Part shown: positions 33,706-42,430 of the stretch, one piece after another
Layout of the letters: each line of letters begins with the position of its first letter
How positions within the stretch are numbered: position 1 is the first letter of the stretch
NCBI RefSeq assembly: GCF_002608075.1
Contig: NZ_LAHA01000004.1
Coordinates: forward strand, 328,051 to 392,050
Direction: 5' to 3'
Length of the DNA stretch: 64,000 nucleotides
Source: Nostoc linckia z4
GTDB lineage: Bacteria > Cyanobacteriota > Cyanobacteriia > Cyanobacteriales > Nostocaceae
Made by a program: the position numbers and the translations under genes
The notes under the pieces: generated by a model
Database searches by the model: none
Told to the model about the DNA's origin: nothing
The model's input: only the letters and a program-made list of their open reading frames with translations

Positions 33706-35259
33706 ATGACCGCAACATCAGTTGAGCAGCCGACGACGACTTTTGCAGTTGGCGATACGGTAGAAATCTTGCGATTGCAAGATCCCAAAAATACTACCTA
33801 CAACGGAACCGAAGCCCCCGTAGTTGGATTTAGTGCTAAAGGTTGGTTAAAACTCAAATGTCATGATGCGAAAATTGTGACATTGAAGCCTGATTGGGTG
33901 ACCCTCAAATCATCAGCCCCAGCTGTAACTGAGGCTGAATCTGAGGTTGCCGAGGACTCAACAGTAGCCGAGGCTGAATCTGAGGTTGCTGAGGACTCAA
34001 CGGCAAGCGAGAATGAAGTTGATGTTCCCGAAGACTCAGCTGTAACTGAGACCCAAGCCGAGAACTCAACACCAGAGCCAGAGGTGTCCTACCAAGACAA
34101 AAGCACTGGTTACTTCAAATTTTCCTGCAATAGTGCGGCTTTTGCCAAGGCGTTAGCTCAAGTGCGGCGAGTTATCCGGCAACTGTCAATTCATCCGATC
34201 CTCAACAACGTCAAAATTACAGCTGATGCCAAGACTAAGCGAGTTGAATTAGTAGGATTTGATTTATCGCTGGGGGTCATTGTTGAGTTTGTTGCAACAG
34301 AAGTCCCCGTGGGCGGGAGCTACACGGTTACCGTTGCCATCCTTCACGATATCCTTTGCCAGCTACCCGAAGGGACAATTACCTTAGAGCGTAACGAATC
34401 TTCTGATAAAGCCAAGCTGACCACAGCTAATGGGATATTTGAGATATCAGGTAGAGATGCCTACGATTATCCCGAATTGCCCATTCCCACTTCAAACCTC
34501 AAGAAGTTTAAGCTCAGCACCAAAGCAATGCGAGTGGGCTTAGGAAGTACCTTGTATGCAGCATCTACCGATCTGACGAAGCTCGTTTTGACTGGAGCGC
34601 ACTTTGTTGTTACTCCCGACCAGAAGCTAGAAATAGCTGCGACTGACGGACACCGACTGGCTTTATATCGGTGCGAACTCAACTTCACTTCCGACATCGA
34701 AAGCCCACAGCATCTAACAATTCCGGTTCGCACTTTACGCGAAGTCGAGCGGTATCTAGGTAAAGACGAGTCGATGGTTGAGGTTAGCTATGAAGCTAGC
34801 GATAGCGGTAGCAGCATAGTTCAGATTCGTCTAGAGGAAGCAACTATTGTCGGGCGCGTCCTTGAAGGCGACTACCCCAAATACGATTCGCTAATTCCCA
34901 AGAAATTCCAGCGCGAACTTTGGGTAGAACGTTTACCTTTGATTGGTTCTGTCAGTCGGGTTTCTGTGTTGTCCGACTACAAGAACAATCTGATCAAGAT
35001 GTCTGTTGAATCTAAGAAAGTTGTCTTGTCTTCCGAAAACGAAGAAGCCGGGTCGGGAACTGAAGCAGTCCCAGCCGAACTATCTGGAGAAGACATCAAA
35101 ATAGCTTTCAACGTCAAATATATTAGCGAAGCCTTAAGAAGCATTGGTACTCAAGAAGTAGCAATCAAAATCAACCAGAAAGCTACGCCAGTAATTGTGG
35201 TGCCGCTTAACGGCTATGACATTGTGGCGTTGATTATGCCCGTACAGATTCGAGAGTAA
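33706..35259 (+). CDS. dnaN-like: Sliding clamp (DnaN) homologue
   Basis: 517 residues. Residues ~1-70 form an added SH3/KOW-like segment (FAVGDTVEILRL, then GWLKLK). Residues ~75-130 are an acidic repeat (ESEVAEDST units). From ~140 on it is a three-domain beta clamp: FKFSCNSAAFAKALAQV, HPILNNVKI, YPELPIP, ATDGHRLALYR and VVPLNGYDIVALIMPVQI. The ring holds polymerase and other proteins on DNA. Host clamps are near 370-390 residues, so the N-terminal ~130 residues are an unusual addition. Confidence 0.85.
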   Translation: MTATSVEQPTTTFAVGDTVEILRLQDPKNTTYNGTEAPVVGFSAKGWLKLKCHDAKIVTLKPDWVTLKSSAPAVTEAESEVAEDSTVAEAESEVAEDSTASENEVDVPEDSAVTETQAENSTPEPEVSYQDKSTGYFKFSCNSAAFAKALAQVRRVIRQLSIHPILNNVKITADAKTKRVELVGFDLSLGVIVEFVATEVPVGGSYTVTVAILHDILCQLPEGTITLERNESSDKAKLTTANGIFEISGRDAYDYPELPIPTSNLKKFKLSTKAMRVGLGSTLYAASTDLTKLVLTGAHFVVTPDQKLEIAATDGHRLALYRCELNFTSDIESPQHLTIPVRTLREVERYLGKDESMVEVSYEASDSGSSIVQIRLEEATIVGRVLEGDYPKYDSLIPKKFQRELWVERLPLIGSVSRVSVLSDYKNNLIKMSVESKKVVLSSENEEAGSGTEAVPAELSGEDIKIAFNVKYISEALRSIGTQEVAIKINQKATPVIVVPLNGYDIVALIMPVQIRE

Positions 35260-35278
35260 TCAGCGATCGCCTTTTAGT

Positions 35279-35298
35279 CTCCCGGCTCTAGCCGGGAG
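35279..35298 (+). terminator. Hairpin after clamp gene
   Basis: CTCCCGGC, loop TCTA, GCCGGGAG, then TTTCAC. Perfect 8-bp GC-rich stem with a weak T tract; may attenuate rather than stop transcription. Confidence 0.6.
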
Positions 35299-35322
35299 TT
35301 TCACTCATATTGGTATCCGACT

Positions 35323-35544
35323 ATGAACGACAAAATTGTCAAAGCCGCCCTCATTGCATATTTGCAGACTGATTTAACAGACGAAGAAAGAAACGAGGTG
35401 ATAACGGAACTGGAGAGCAGGCAAGAGACTTCCAAGGTTTTTTGGTCAGATTTCTTAAGCCAAGATGAAGATTTAGCTTACCACTACTCAGATGTTTTAG
35501 ACCATCAAGGATCTGGATTCTACGAATCTTTGCCAGAGTTTTGA
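35323..35544 (+). CDS. Hypothetical small acidic protein
   Basis: 73 residues, helical N-terminal half and acidic C-terminus, no family recognised. Between clamp and PRTRC genes. Confidence 0.5.
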   Translation: MNDKIVKAALIAYLQTDLTDEERNEVITELESRQETSKVFWSDFLSQDEDLAYHYSDVLDHQGSGFYESLPEF

Positions 35545-35585
35545 TAGAAAGACCGTATAACTTTTTAGAACAATTTTCCTAGAAC

Positions 35586-35909
35586 ATGAATCCAAGTTTT
35601 CTCGCGCCCAAAAAGCCTTACATCAGCTTTGATAACTGCGCTCATATTCGCTGTTGGGCTTGGTCAATGTTAAACTTGTTCCCCTTTCAAAACCTAGAAT
35701 GCCGCTTAGTAATTTACTTTGCAGACGGCGGCGGCCGATGGTTTCAATTGAGGATGGCAAGCGATTGGTTCGTGAATGATTTGCGTTTTTGTTTTCCTAG
35801 CTTGGTTGTAACCGCAGTACTACCGGACGATGCTTGGAGGGAGTACGGACGAGCATACGGACTATCAGAGGGAGAGATTGAGAATTTAAGCGACCCTATC
35901 CCTTTTTAA
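35586..35909 (+). CDS. Hypothetical protein
   Basis: 107 residues with many aromatic residues and a central Gly triplet (FADGGGRWFQL). No family recognised. Confidence 0.5.
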   Translation: MNPSFLAPKKPYISFDNCAHIRCWAWSMLNLFPFQNLECRLVIYFADGGGRWFQLRMASDWFVNDLRFCFPSLVVTAVLPDDAWREYGRAYGLSEGEIENLSDPIPF

Positions 35910-35928
35910 ATCTATAGGAGCTACAAAC

Positions 35929-36474
35929 ATGATTGACTTAGAACAAATGATTACCAATGCGTACACCCGCCATTTAGCCGATTTAGAAGCCAAGAAACAG
36001 GAGCGCATCGCCGAAGAAGAACGCAAAAAACAAACAGCGATCGCTAAATTTCGAGAAGTCTTCGATCCCGTGTTTGCAGCAGATTTGCAAAATGCTATGG
36101 GGATTGAGTTTGATAGCGACAGCCGTCGGACGTTTGCAACCTTTACTTATCAAGACACTAAGATCTGCATATTTCGCTATAGTGACGACATGTGGGAGGT
36201 AGAAACAAGCAAAGGCGAGACTTTTGGTGCTAAACCCTCAGAAATAGTAGATCGCTTGTTAGCGACGATGGGCAGGATTAGAGAAGAATTTCAGCCAAAG
36301 CGATTGACACCCGAAGAGGCGCTTGAAGCATTGATTTTTGCTCTTTCTCAATCAGAGTACGTTTATAGCCACAGGTTTGAGTTTCAGAATTCAGATAAGT
36401 TTGGAGAGGACTTAAAGACAGTCGTTTGCCTGTTGCAGAAACTCTCAGATGAGATTCAGCCCAAGTCGGAATAA
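35929..36474 (+). CDS. Hypothetical coiled-coil protein
   Basis: 181 residues; residues ~10-50 are a charged coiled coil (EAKKQERIAEEERKKQ), then a compact domain (TFTYQDTKICIFRYSDDMWE). GGAGC precedes the ATG. No family recognised. Confidence 0.55.
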   Translation: MIDLEQMITNAYTRHLADLEAKKQERIAEEERKKQTAIAKFREVFDPVFAADLQNAMGIEFDSDSRRTFATFTYQDTKICIFRYSDDMWEVETSKGETFGAKPSEIVDRLLATMGRIREEFQPKRLTPEEALEALIFALSQSEYVYSHRFEFQNSDKFGEDLKTVVCLLQKLSDEIQPKSE

Positions 36475-36481
36475 TTAAACC

Positions 36482-37570
36482 ATGAGTCCAGGAAAATTTT
36501 CCTGGTTCTCCAAAACTTCACTTATGAAAAATACGCAACTAAGCTTGTTCGCCTCCTCGCGGGGCGACGAAGATTTGCTTGAGAGTGTGACGCCTCCCAA
36601 AAAGCCAGTCACCCAATCCGACTTAGAACTATCACAGCGGTTTCGGGAAATGGCTGATGCTATGCAAGTCTCCATCGACGAGAAGCTGAATCCCTCAATT
36701 TTAAGCGGTGACCTAACCGCTAGAAAGTTACGGGTTGGTCGAGCCATAGAACAAGAAGGCGAGCAGTTAGAGCAGATTCAACAATGTCTGCGCCTGATAG
36801 CTACTGCCTTAGAAAATGGTTCTGTGCCTTTAATCTTGATGCAAGTTAAGACCCGCGCTTTGGTCGAGCAGATTTACTACGGGCATCTACAACCCCAAGA
36901 GCGATTGATTGCCGCAGGACTGAAAAGTGAACGATTCCAATTAGCCCGCGACACCTTGCTTGAGATGTTAAAGGCAAACCCTGTAACCATCGACCCAGAG
37001 CGCCAAAAGCAACAGCAGTTACGGCGGTTGCAGCAGTGGGCGGCTGTATCGAATATCCCTGGTTATTTTCCCACACCGCCCGATATAGTCGATTTGATGA
37101 TTGAAAGGCTCAAACTCGCCCCCGGTATGAAAGTCCTAGAACCGTCAGCAGGTTCGGGACACATTGCCGATGCTTTGGTGAAGCTTGGTTGTGAGGTTGA
37201 TTGCGTGGAAATTGTACCCGACTTAGCCCAGCTTTTGCGCCTGAAGGGGTTCAAGGTTTACGAGCAAGACTTTTTGACTTTCCGTGGAACCTACTCCCGG
37301 ATTGCTATGAACCCAGACTTTAAGCGCAATGGGGATGCAATTCATATCCGCTATGCCTATGACTACTGCTTGAGCGAAGGCGGCATTTTAGTGGCGATCG
37401 CATCTAGCGGAATATTCGACCGTTCTACAAGAATTGAATCCGAATTCCGCGACTGGTTTTATAGCGTCGGCGGTGTAGCTAAAGCATTACCGAAGGATGC
37501 TTTTAGAAAAGGCGATCGCCCCGTAGGAGTTTCCACCAAATTAGTCACTTTACGTAAATCGAATGGATAA
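36482..37570 (+). CDS. N6-adenine-type DNA methyltransferase, clamp-binding
   Basis: 362 residues. C-terminal ~180 residues: motif I VLEPSAGSGHIADAL, acidic VDCVEIV, and catalytic-type NPDF (FSRIAMNPDF region), as in N6-adenine or related DNA methylases; the usual NPPY/F is NPDF. N-terminal ~200 residues are helical. An inner start at 36524 gives MKNTQLSLF, a clamp-binding motif at the N-terminus. The first 14 residues from 36482 come from a palindrome copy, so 36524 may be the true start. Confidence 0.7.
   Translation: MSPGKFSWFSKTSLMKNTQLSLFASSRGDEDLLESVTPPKKPVTQSDLELSQRFREMADAMQVSIDEKLNPSILSGDLTARKLRVGRAIEQEGEQLEQIQQCLRLIATALENGSVPLILMQVKTRALVEQIYYGHLQPQERLIAAGLKSERFQLARDTLLEMLKANPVTIDPERQKQQQLRRLQQWAAVSNIPGYFPTPPDIVDLMIERLKLAPGMKVLEPSAGSGHIADALVKLGCEVDCVEIVPDLAQLLRLKGFKVYEQDFLTFRGTYSRIAMNPDFKRNGDAIHIRYAYDYCLSEGGILVAIASSGIFDRSTRIESEFRDWFYSVGGVAKALPKDAFRKGDRPVGVSTKLVTLRKSNG
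36488..36505. repeat. Element palindrome, copy 5
   Basis: CCAGGAAAATTTTCCTGG at the 5' end of the DNA methyltransferase gene, read as SPGKFSWF in that frame. Confidence 0.9.
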
Positions 37571-37979
37571 ACCTGAATTAGCTAAATCCTATGAATTTCC
37601 CAACTGTCCGATAACTGTGAGCTTGCAAATCTTCCCTGAAGATGGTTCCCCCGAAGGACGGCAAATTTTGATAGGTATCAGGAACCATCAAGACCCCCCT
37701 ATTTTTAAGAGTCATCGCTCAAACGATTTGGCTTGCATTCAACAGTTGATTGATGAATTGTTAGCCCAGCTTCAAGCTGAATTGCCAGCAAGATTAACTG
37801 CGGCAATTGAGCGCGAACAAACAAAACCTCTACCAAAAGAAGAGAAGTCTGCCGATAAGCCAAACACTAAATCTGCAAAATTAAAACCCAAACTCTTGCT
37901 GCCAAATATAGAAGTGCAGCCACAATCCGGGACGGCATCAGACGCAGAGCAAACGACGTTAAATCTTTTTGAGGACTAA
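37563..37979 (+). CDS. PRTRC system protein E-like
   Basis: 138 residues, overlapping the methyltransferase by 8 bases and the next frame's upstream codons. N-terminal beta-rich part (ITVSLQIFPEDG, then ILIGIRN) and helical IQQLIDELLAQL fit the pattern I recall for PRTRC protein E, and it sits directly upstream of the C-like gene as E usually does. The Lys-rich linker and the tail TTLNLFED (clamp-motif-like) are extra. Assignment is mainly contextual. Confidence 0.5.
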   Translation: MDKPELAKSYEFPNCPITVSLQIFPEDGSPEGRQILIGIRNHQDPPIFKSHRSNDLACIQQLIDELLAQLQAELPARLTAAIEREQTKPLPKEEKSADKPNTKSAKLKPKLLLPNIEVQPQSGTASDAEQTTLNLFED

Positions 37980-37983
37980 ACCA

Positions 37984-38418
37984 ATGGCAATTATCAAAAT
38001 TGACGGGCAAGATATCACAATTGACGATGCGATCGCTCAAAATGACGAGGATTTAAAAAAGGTAATCGTGCCATTTTATCCCCAGTTAGCTAATGCCGAA
38101 ATCAAGCGAGAAACTACCGCTCAAGGTTTAGTTGTGCGGATGATTAAGCAAGCTGGACTCAAAGGTAACGATGCTGTAATTGAGTCGCTAAAAAATGCAC
38201 TTTCAGAATTTAACCCGGCAATTGATTTAGCTTGGAGATGCAAGCAGGTATTTTTTACCAATTCTCAAGTCGAACTCAAGGATGTTATCGATTTACAGCC
38301 GCAGATTGAATCAGCCTTGAGTGCTGGAAGGCAAGAAGATAATGAAATCCGCCGCAGCCTCGATTTTTTAGGGTCGTGCCCAAACGAAGCCAGTAATATT
38401 CCAATTGCAGGATTCTGA
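37984..38418 (+). CDS. PRTRC system protein C-like (ubiquitin-like)
   Basis: 144 residues from ATG 37984. The first ~70 residues (KIDGQDITIDDAIAQNDE, then FYPQLANAEI and a closing AGLKGND) parallel PRTRC protein C, a ubiquitin-like fold with YPxLxxAxI and a terminal GxKG. Here a ~70-residue helical extension follows. In the cassette it pairs with JAMM-like and E1-like proteins, suggesting conjugation-like or sulfur-carrier-like chemistry. The stop overlaps the next start by 1 base. Confidence 0.6.
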   Translation: MAIIKIDGQDITIDDAIAQNDEDLKKVIVPFYPQLANAEIKRETTAQGLVVRMIKQAGLKGNDAVIESLKNALSEFNPAIDLAWRCKQVFFTNSQVELKDVIDLQPQIESALSAGRQEDNEIRRSLDFLGSCPNEASNIPIAGF

Positions 38419-39197
38419 TGTATTACGAGTACACAAAAAACCTGCATCATCTGGTTTTACCTAATAATATAAGTGATGCAGTTTCTTATCTCCATAGACT
38501 GGATTGGTTAATTAATCTGCACAAGATTTACCAACATTTTTTCCCCGAAGAATATGAGGCAGATCCTTGCGACTGGGAGGCGGAAGATAACTTAATCAAT
38601 GGGTTGGCTAGTCGATGGGAACTCAATTTATTTAGTCTAATCGACTCTAATTTATTTTCCTTGCCGTACTCGATGTTAGAGGGAGAAGAACCATTTGGAA
38701 TGATTCCTGTTTGGCCGATTTACCCGGAGTGGTGGAATTCTGATGTAGAGGATTTACCAAGATCCTTTCAATTGGTTTTATCCCTTTCGGGTAATATCGA
38801 CCCGCCAGTGTGGATGGAAAATATTTTATCTGAGCCAGCCGGAGAATTTGACGAACAAAAACTCAAAGCTTTGTGTGAAGAAGCTGAATATCCGCTTTCG
38901 GCATTATCCAAAGTTATAGAGGTAGTAGATAACTCTACAAACAATGTCTGGCTTGATTCAACCGAAGAATATTATCCAGAGTTCGATTGGACTATCGAGC
39001 AGATGGAAATGCTCAGAAATCATTGGCTAGAAGCTCACGAAATTTGCTCTCAAATAGCTGATTTGGATGATTGGCTTGAGGATGAAAAAAATATCCTCTT
39101 AGCCGCCAACATCTTCCAACAGGCTTACGAATTCGATACCGAAGCCATCTATAATCCAGAACCTTTACAGACGGTTTTAAGCCCCTATCTTGAGTAG
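38418..39197 (+). CDS. PRTRC system protein F-like
   Basis: 259 residues, acidic, Trp-rich (PIYPEWWNSDVEDLP), mostly helical. Sequence alone gives only a weak resemblance to PRTRC protein F; the position between C-like and B genes supports it. Function within the cassette is unknown in the literature as far as I know. Confidence 0.5.
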   Translation: MYYEYTKNLHHLVLPNNISDAVSYLHRLDWLINLHKIYQHFFPEEYEADPCDWEAEDNLINGLASRWELNLFSLIDSNLFSLPYSMLEGEEPFGMIPVWPIYPEWWNSDVEDLPRSFQLVLSLSGNIDPPVWMENILSEPAGEFDEQKLKALCEEAEYPLSALSKVIEVVDNSTNNVWLDSTEEYYPEFDWTIEQMEMLRNHWLEAHEICSQIADLDDWLEDEKNILLAANIFQQAYEFDTEAIYNPEPLQTVLSPYLE

Positions 39198-39199
39198 TT

Positions 39200-39949
39200 A
39201 TGAACGACATAAAACCCGTACAATTTTTACCCGATTCGTTGTTTGAAAGCGCCGCTAATTACCTTGTAGAATCCTCAAGCCATTCGCCCCCAGCTTTAAT
39301 ATTTTTAGAAGGGCAGTACGTGTTTCGCTGGACAGAAGAAGGGAAGGTAAAAGCTAAATTAGTTTCGAGTTCTTCCGTGCGGGCTGCCTTTGCAAATGAG
39401 CCAGTTGATTCCGGTTGGCTGGGTGCGAATATTGTGCGCTGCGGTGTCTCCAAGCGAGGTAATTGGAGTGTGCGGTTTTCCCCTCCTGGCAAGTTAAATC
39501 TGCTATTGCAACTACCCAATGGAACTGAACAGATTGCCGTTCCCATGCCTGGGTTAGTGTTTTTTGGGATTCACCAAACTTATTACATCTGGGCAATTAA
39601 GGAAGCTAGCTTTAGCCCGACATCAATCTTGCACCATGCGCCATTGCCTAACGTTAGCGGCGATAGGGATGGACATAGCACTATGCCAGGACAAATCTGC
39701 TTTGGTGACAATTCTTTGCCAGTGGCAACTGGTAGTGGCATTGAGAAAGCTTGGCAGATATTTTGTAATACCCCTTTTACGGATCATTTAATTAAAGGCA
39801 AGTCAGTCAAGCACAACGAAGATATTCGCTCGTTGTTATTAGCGCTATCTGATAGCAATAAAAGTAAATATCCAACTAAAGAATTGGTTTCTATTTATGG
39901 AGGCCAAACCACCGAGAGATTAATTAGTAGAGCCACGAGAAATCAATGA
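39200..39949 (+). CDS. PRTRC system protein B
   Basis: 249 residues. VRAAFANEPVDSGWLGANIVR, then WSVRFSPPGKLNL, VPMPGLVFFG, YYIWAIKE and APLPNV, then GQICFGDN follow the PRTRC protein B pattern closely. Its biochemical role is not known. Starts 2 bases after the F-like gene and overlaps the A gene by 4 bases. Confidence 0.75.
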   Translation: MNDIKPVQFLPDSLFESAANYLVESSSHSPPALIFLEGQYVFRWTEEGKVKAKLVSSSSVRAAFANEPVDSGWLGANIVRCGVSKRGNWSVRFSPPGKLNLLLQLPNGTEQIAVPMPGLVFFGIHQTYYIWAIKEASFSPTSILHHAPLPNVSGDRDGHSTMPGQICFGDNSLPVATGSGIEKAWQIFCNTPFTDHLIKGKSVKHNEDIRSLLLALSDSNKSKYPTKELVSIYGGQTTERLISRATRNQ

Positions 39950-40545
39950 ATTTAGTAAATTATATCATCGCCGCCACAGATGAATTACCACCAATAACCG
40001 CCCAATTATACGAATACATTTTTGCTGCCAATGGCGTTTTTATTCGAGCAAAACGCTCTTTTATGGAAGCTATGTGGCCGATTGGGGAATGTGAGATTCG
40101 GGGCTTGGCTGAAGTTGAGGCTTATTTGCGGTGGGAAGGAGAACAAATTCCTTTTTCTTTCCTAAACCAAATGCTTGTTGATGCCCAAAGTACTCATAAT
40201 GAAGTGCTTTGGTATCTATGGCAAGAAACCGATTGGCTAATGTCTAAACCCGAACAATTAGCCTCGCCGCATTCAGTTACTCCTGTATACCACAGCCTTG
40301 TGAATACAGATTATGAGAAAGCTTTGGTCGAAGTTCATTCGCATGGCGATATGCGACCATTTTTTTCTAGTCAAGATAATGCCGACGAGCAGGGGTTTCG
40401 GATTTATGCGGTTTTGGGTTGTGTGAGGTCGCGTCCGGCGATTAGCGTTCGCATTGGACTTGCTGGTTATTTTTGTCCAATCCCCGCGTACATGGTTTTT
40501 GCAGATTTTAACAATGATTTGATCGAAGATACTTATGAACATTGA
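39946..40545 (+). CDS. PRTRC system protein A (JAMM-like)
   Basis: 199 residues. VEVHSHGDMRPFFSSQDNAD has the H-x-H...D arrangement of a JAMM/MPN metalloprotease, with FFSxxDxxD typical of PRTRC protein A; LGCVRSRPAISVRIG follows. Likely a zinc-dependent isopeptidase or peptidase acting on the ubiquitin-like partner. Overlaps the ThiF gene by 11 bases. Confidence 0.75.
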   Translation: MNLVNYIIAATDELPPITAQLYEYIFAANGVFIRAKRSFMEAMWPIGECEIRGLAEVEAYLRWEGEQIPFSFLNQMLVDAQSTHNEVLWYLWQETDWLMSKPEQLASPHSVTPVYHSLVNTDYEKALVEVHSHGDMRPFFSSQDNADEQGFRIYAVLGCVRSRPAISVRIGLAGYFCPIPAYMVFADFNNDLIEDTYEH

Positions 40546-41350
40546 TACTTCTTTTTTAGAGTCCACTTCCTTGCTTGTTCCTGCGTGGGAAAAGATTGAA
40601 TTTATGTTAGTCGGTTGTGGTGGGACTGGAAGCCACTGCGCCGGAGCGATCGCTAGATTGATGTATGCGATTAATGCTACTGGTAAAAAAGCCAGTGCCA
40701 CCTTCGTTGACTTTGATTTTGTAGAAGAGAAAAACATTGCTCGACAGCTTTTTTGTCCCGCGGATTTAGGAAGGCCTAAAGCAGAAGTTTTAGCGCATCG
40801 CTTGAGCTTAAGCCTGGGATTAGATATTGCTGCTATAAATAAGCCTTTCAACGTCGAAATGATTGGCGAGCAAGCAAGTATGAGCTTGGTTATTATTGTT
40901 GGCTGCGTTGATAATTCAGAGGCTAGATCTGTACTTGCTCAATCGTTGGAATTAAATGTTCCTGGAGCCGCGCATCGCATTCTATGGCTTGATGGGGGAA
41001 ACCACGAGCAATCAGGACAAGTACTATTAGGCAATATAGCGAGGAAGGAGCATTTGAAATACGCCTTTCCAGATCATCTAGATTTTTGTGTGGGTTTACC
41101 CTCGCCAGCTTTGATGCATCCCGAATTACTTTTACCTGCTAAAAAGCCTACTGATAAGAACTTAAGTTGTGCAGAATTAGCCCTAAAAAATACTCAGTCG
41201 CTCTCAATTAATTTTCGCGTTGCTGCGGAAATTAATGACTATTTAAGAGGTATAACTTTTGGTGGATTACGTAAATTCGCTACCTATTTTGATTTGCCTA
41301 CTGGTAGTTCTCGCTCGATTTACATTTCCAAAACAAATATTTTGAAATAA
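40535..41350 (+). CDS. PRTRC ThiF-family E1-like protein
   Basis: 271 residues. Rossmann ATP site MLVGCGGTGSHCAGAI, acidic FVDFDFVEEKNIARQLF and GRPKAEVLA are the E1/ThiF adenylation signature. It would adenylate the C-terminus of a ubiquitin-like or peptide substrate. Several Cys follow (VGCVDN, FCVGLPS, LSCAEL), one of which might form a thioester. Last gene of the PRTRC operon, followed by strong hairpins. Confidence 0.85.
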   Translation: MNIDTSFLESTSLLVPAWEKIEFMLVGCGGTGSHCAGAIARLMYAINATGKKASATFVDFDFVEEKNIARQLFCPADLGRPKAEVLAHRLSLSLGLDIAAINKPFNVEMIGEQASMSLVIIVGCVDNSEARSVLAQSLELNVPGAAHRILWLDGGNHEQSGQVLLGNIARKEHLKYAFPDHLDFCVGLPSPALMHPELLLPAKKPTDKNLSCAELALKNTQSLSINFRVAAEINDYLRGITFGGLRKFATYFDLPTGSSRSIYISKTNILK

Positions 41351-41392
41351 CTTCTTTCTCTATTTCCTCAGTATTTATATTGAGGGAATATC

Positions 41393-41438
41393 ATTTAAAT
41401 CGTGCCAAATTATTAGTAGCCTTTGGCACGATTTAAAT
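41393..41438 (+). terminator. 17-bp hairpin after PRTRC operon
   Basis: ATTTAAATCGTGCCAAA (41393-41409) and its exact reverse complement (41422-41438) with a 12-base loop. A smaller hairpin CCTCA/TGAGG (41367-41386) precedes. Likely ends the operon; only A/T-rich sequence, not a T run, follows. Confidence 0.6.
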
Positions 41439-41443
41439 AAGTT

Positions 41444-41812
41444 ATGACAATAAACAAAGACTTAATAACTTCTGCCGACGATTCTCAAAATACCGAAGAG
41501 AATGTTTCGGAAAATTCTCAAAATATAGAAAAGAAATGTTCGGCTGAAGAAAGTCGTTGTCATCAGGGGATAACTTTATTTTTTGGTGCCAACAAAGTTC
41601 ATCTAGATCCGCTAGAAATATTATTCCTATTTCTGCTGGCATTGCCGATTGGTATTATGATTCGAGATGCGCCCAACGCAACTTTTGAAGATGCCATGAA
41701 ACAGGTCTTGGCTGTGATTACTACAGCAACAGGGATTCGGAAATTTCCTACGGATAAAGCTTATCAGTATCTACTAAAAGTTTCATTCGATCGCAACAAC
41801 AAAGATGAATAA
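41444..41812 (+). CDS. Hypothetical membrane-anchored protein
   Basis: 122 residues; polar acidic N-terminal ~50 residues, one membrane helix (LEILFLFLLALPIGIMI), then ~55 residues of cytoplasmic or periplasmic tail. No family recognised. Its end is 12 bases before the next gene. Confidence 0.55.
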   Translation: MTINKDLITSADDSQNTEENVSENSQNIEKKCSAEESRCHQGITLFFGANKVHLDPLEILFLFLLALPIGIMIRDAPNATFEDAMKQVLAVITTATGIRKFPTDKAYQYLLKVSFDRNNKDE

Positions 41813-41824
41813 TAATTTAAGCCA

Positions 41825-42430
41825 GTGCTTGATCGAGCCGCCGAATACCTTAATAAACTCGTCCTACAAATACTCCAATTTATCGGAATTGTACGACCTA
41901 AAAAATATCGACCTCCAATTATCAAAAGCGAATATAGAAGTACCTTTTGTCGATTGCTGTCCCTCGAAAGCAATACAGCAACAAACGTTGCCATCTGGAG
42001 AGCAATATTGCAGTATACCCCTTATGACCTGCTATTTACCTGTGACAGACTCCAGCGCTCCCCCACAAGAGTTAAACAATTGCCAGCAGTATCTACGGGA
42101 CTTACTCGACAACAGTTATTACCCATTGGAGGCTTCCTTTTTGCAGAACATCCGTTTGCAACTCATCAAATTGCCATTAGTCGCATCAGCCGTTATCCCG
42201 TTAACAATCAAATTAAAGTTGAGTGCTTGGGTCTGTGGCACTTGGATTTGGTGGGGGTCACGGGAATTGCTTGGAGCGCAGGCGATCGCTTTGCTGTTGC
42301 TGTTGCCAAATCGCTAGCGTTTGATTTACTTGAAAATCATGTTGACGATTTAGATTGGACAAAGCGAATTGACACTCATGCTAGAAAGTGCATTGGCGAT
42401 AATCACAATGCTATTGGCAAATTAATTTAA
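41825..42430 (+). CDS. Hypothetical protein
   Basis: 201 residues from a GTG start. The C-terminal half (GGFLFAEHPFATHQIAISRI, then LGLWHLDLVGVTG) looks like a folded alpha/beta domain. A second open frame on this strand (41805-42317) covers the same DNA; this one is preferred for its protein-like composition and because its end meets the convergent helicase by 4 bases. Confidence 0.5.
   Translation: MLDRAAEYLNKLVLQILQFIGIVRPKKYRPPIIKSEYRSTFCRLLSLESNTATNVAIWRAILQYTPYDLLFTCDRLQRSPTRVKQLPAVSTGLTRQQLLPIGGFLFAEHPFATHQIAISRISRYPVNNQIKVECLGLWHLDLVGVTGIAWSAGDRFAVAVAKSLAFDLLENHVDDLDWTKRIDTHARKCIGDNHNAIGKLI

Noticed and set aside
41805..42317. 170-codon frame overlapping 41825-42430
   Set aside because: Composition is less protein-like (Cys/Leu/Ser-rich, low-complexity end); the 201-residue frame is preferred, though not proven.
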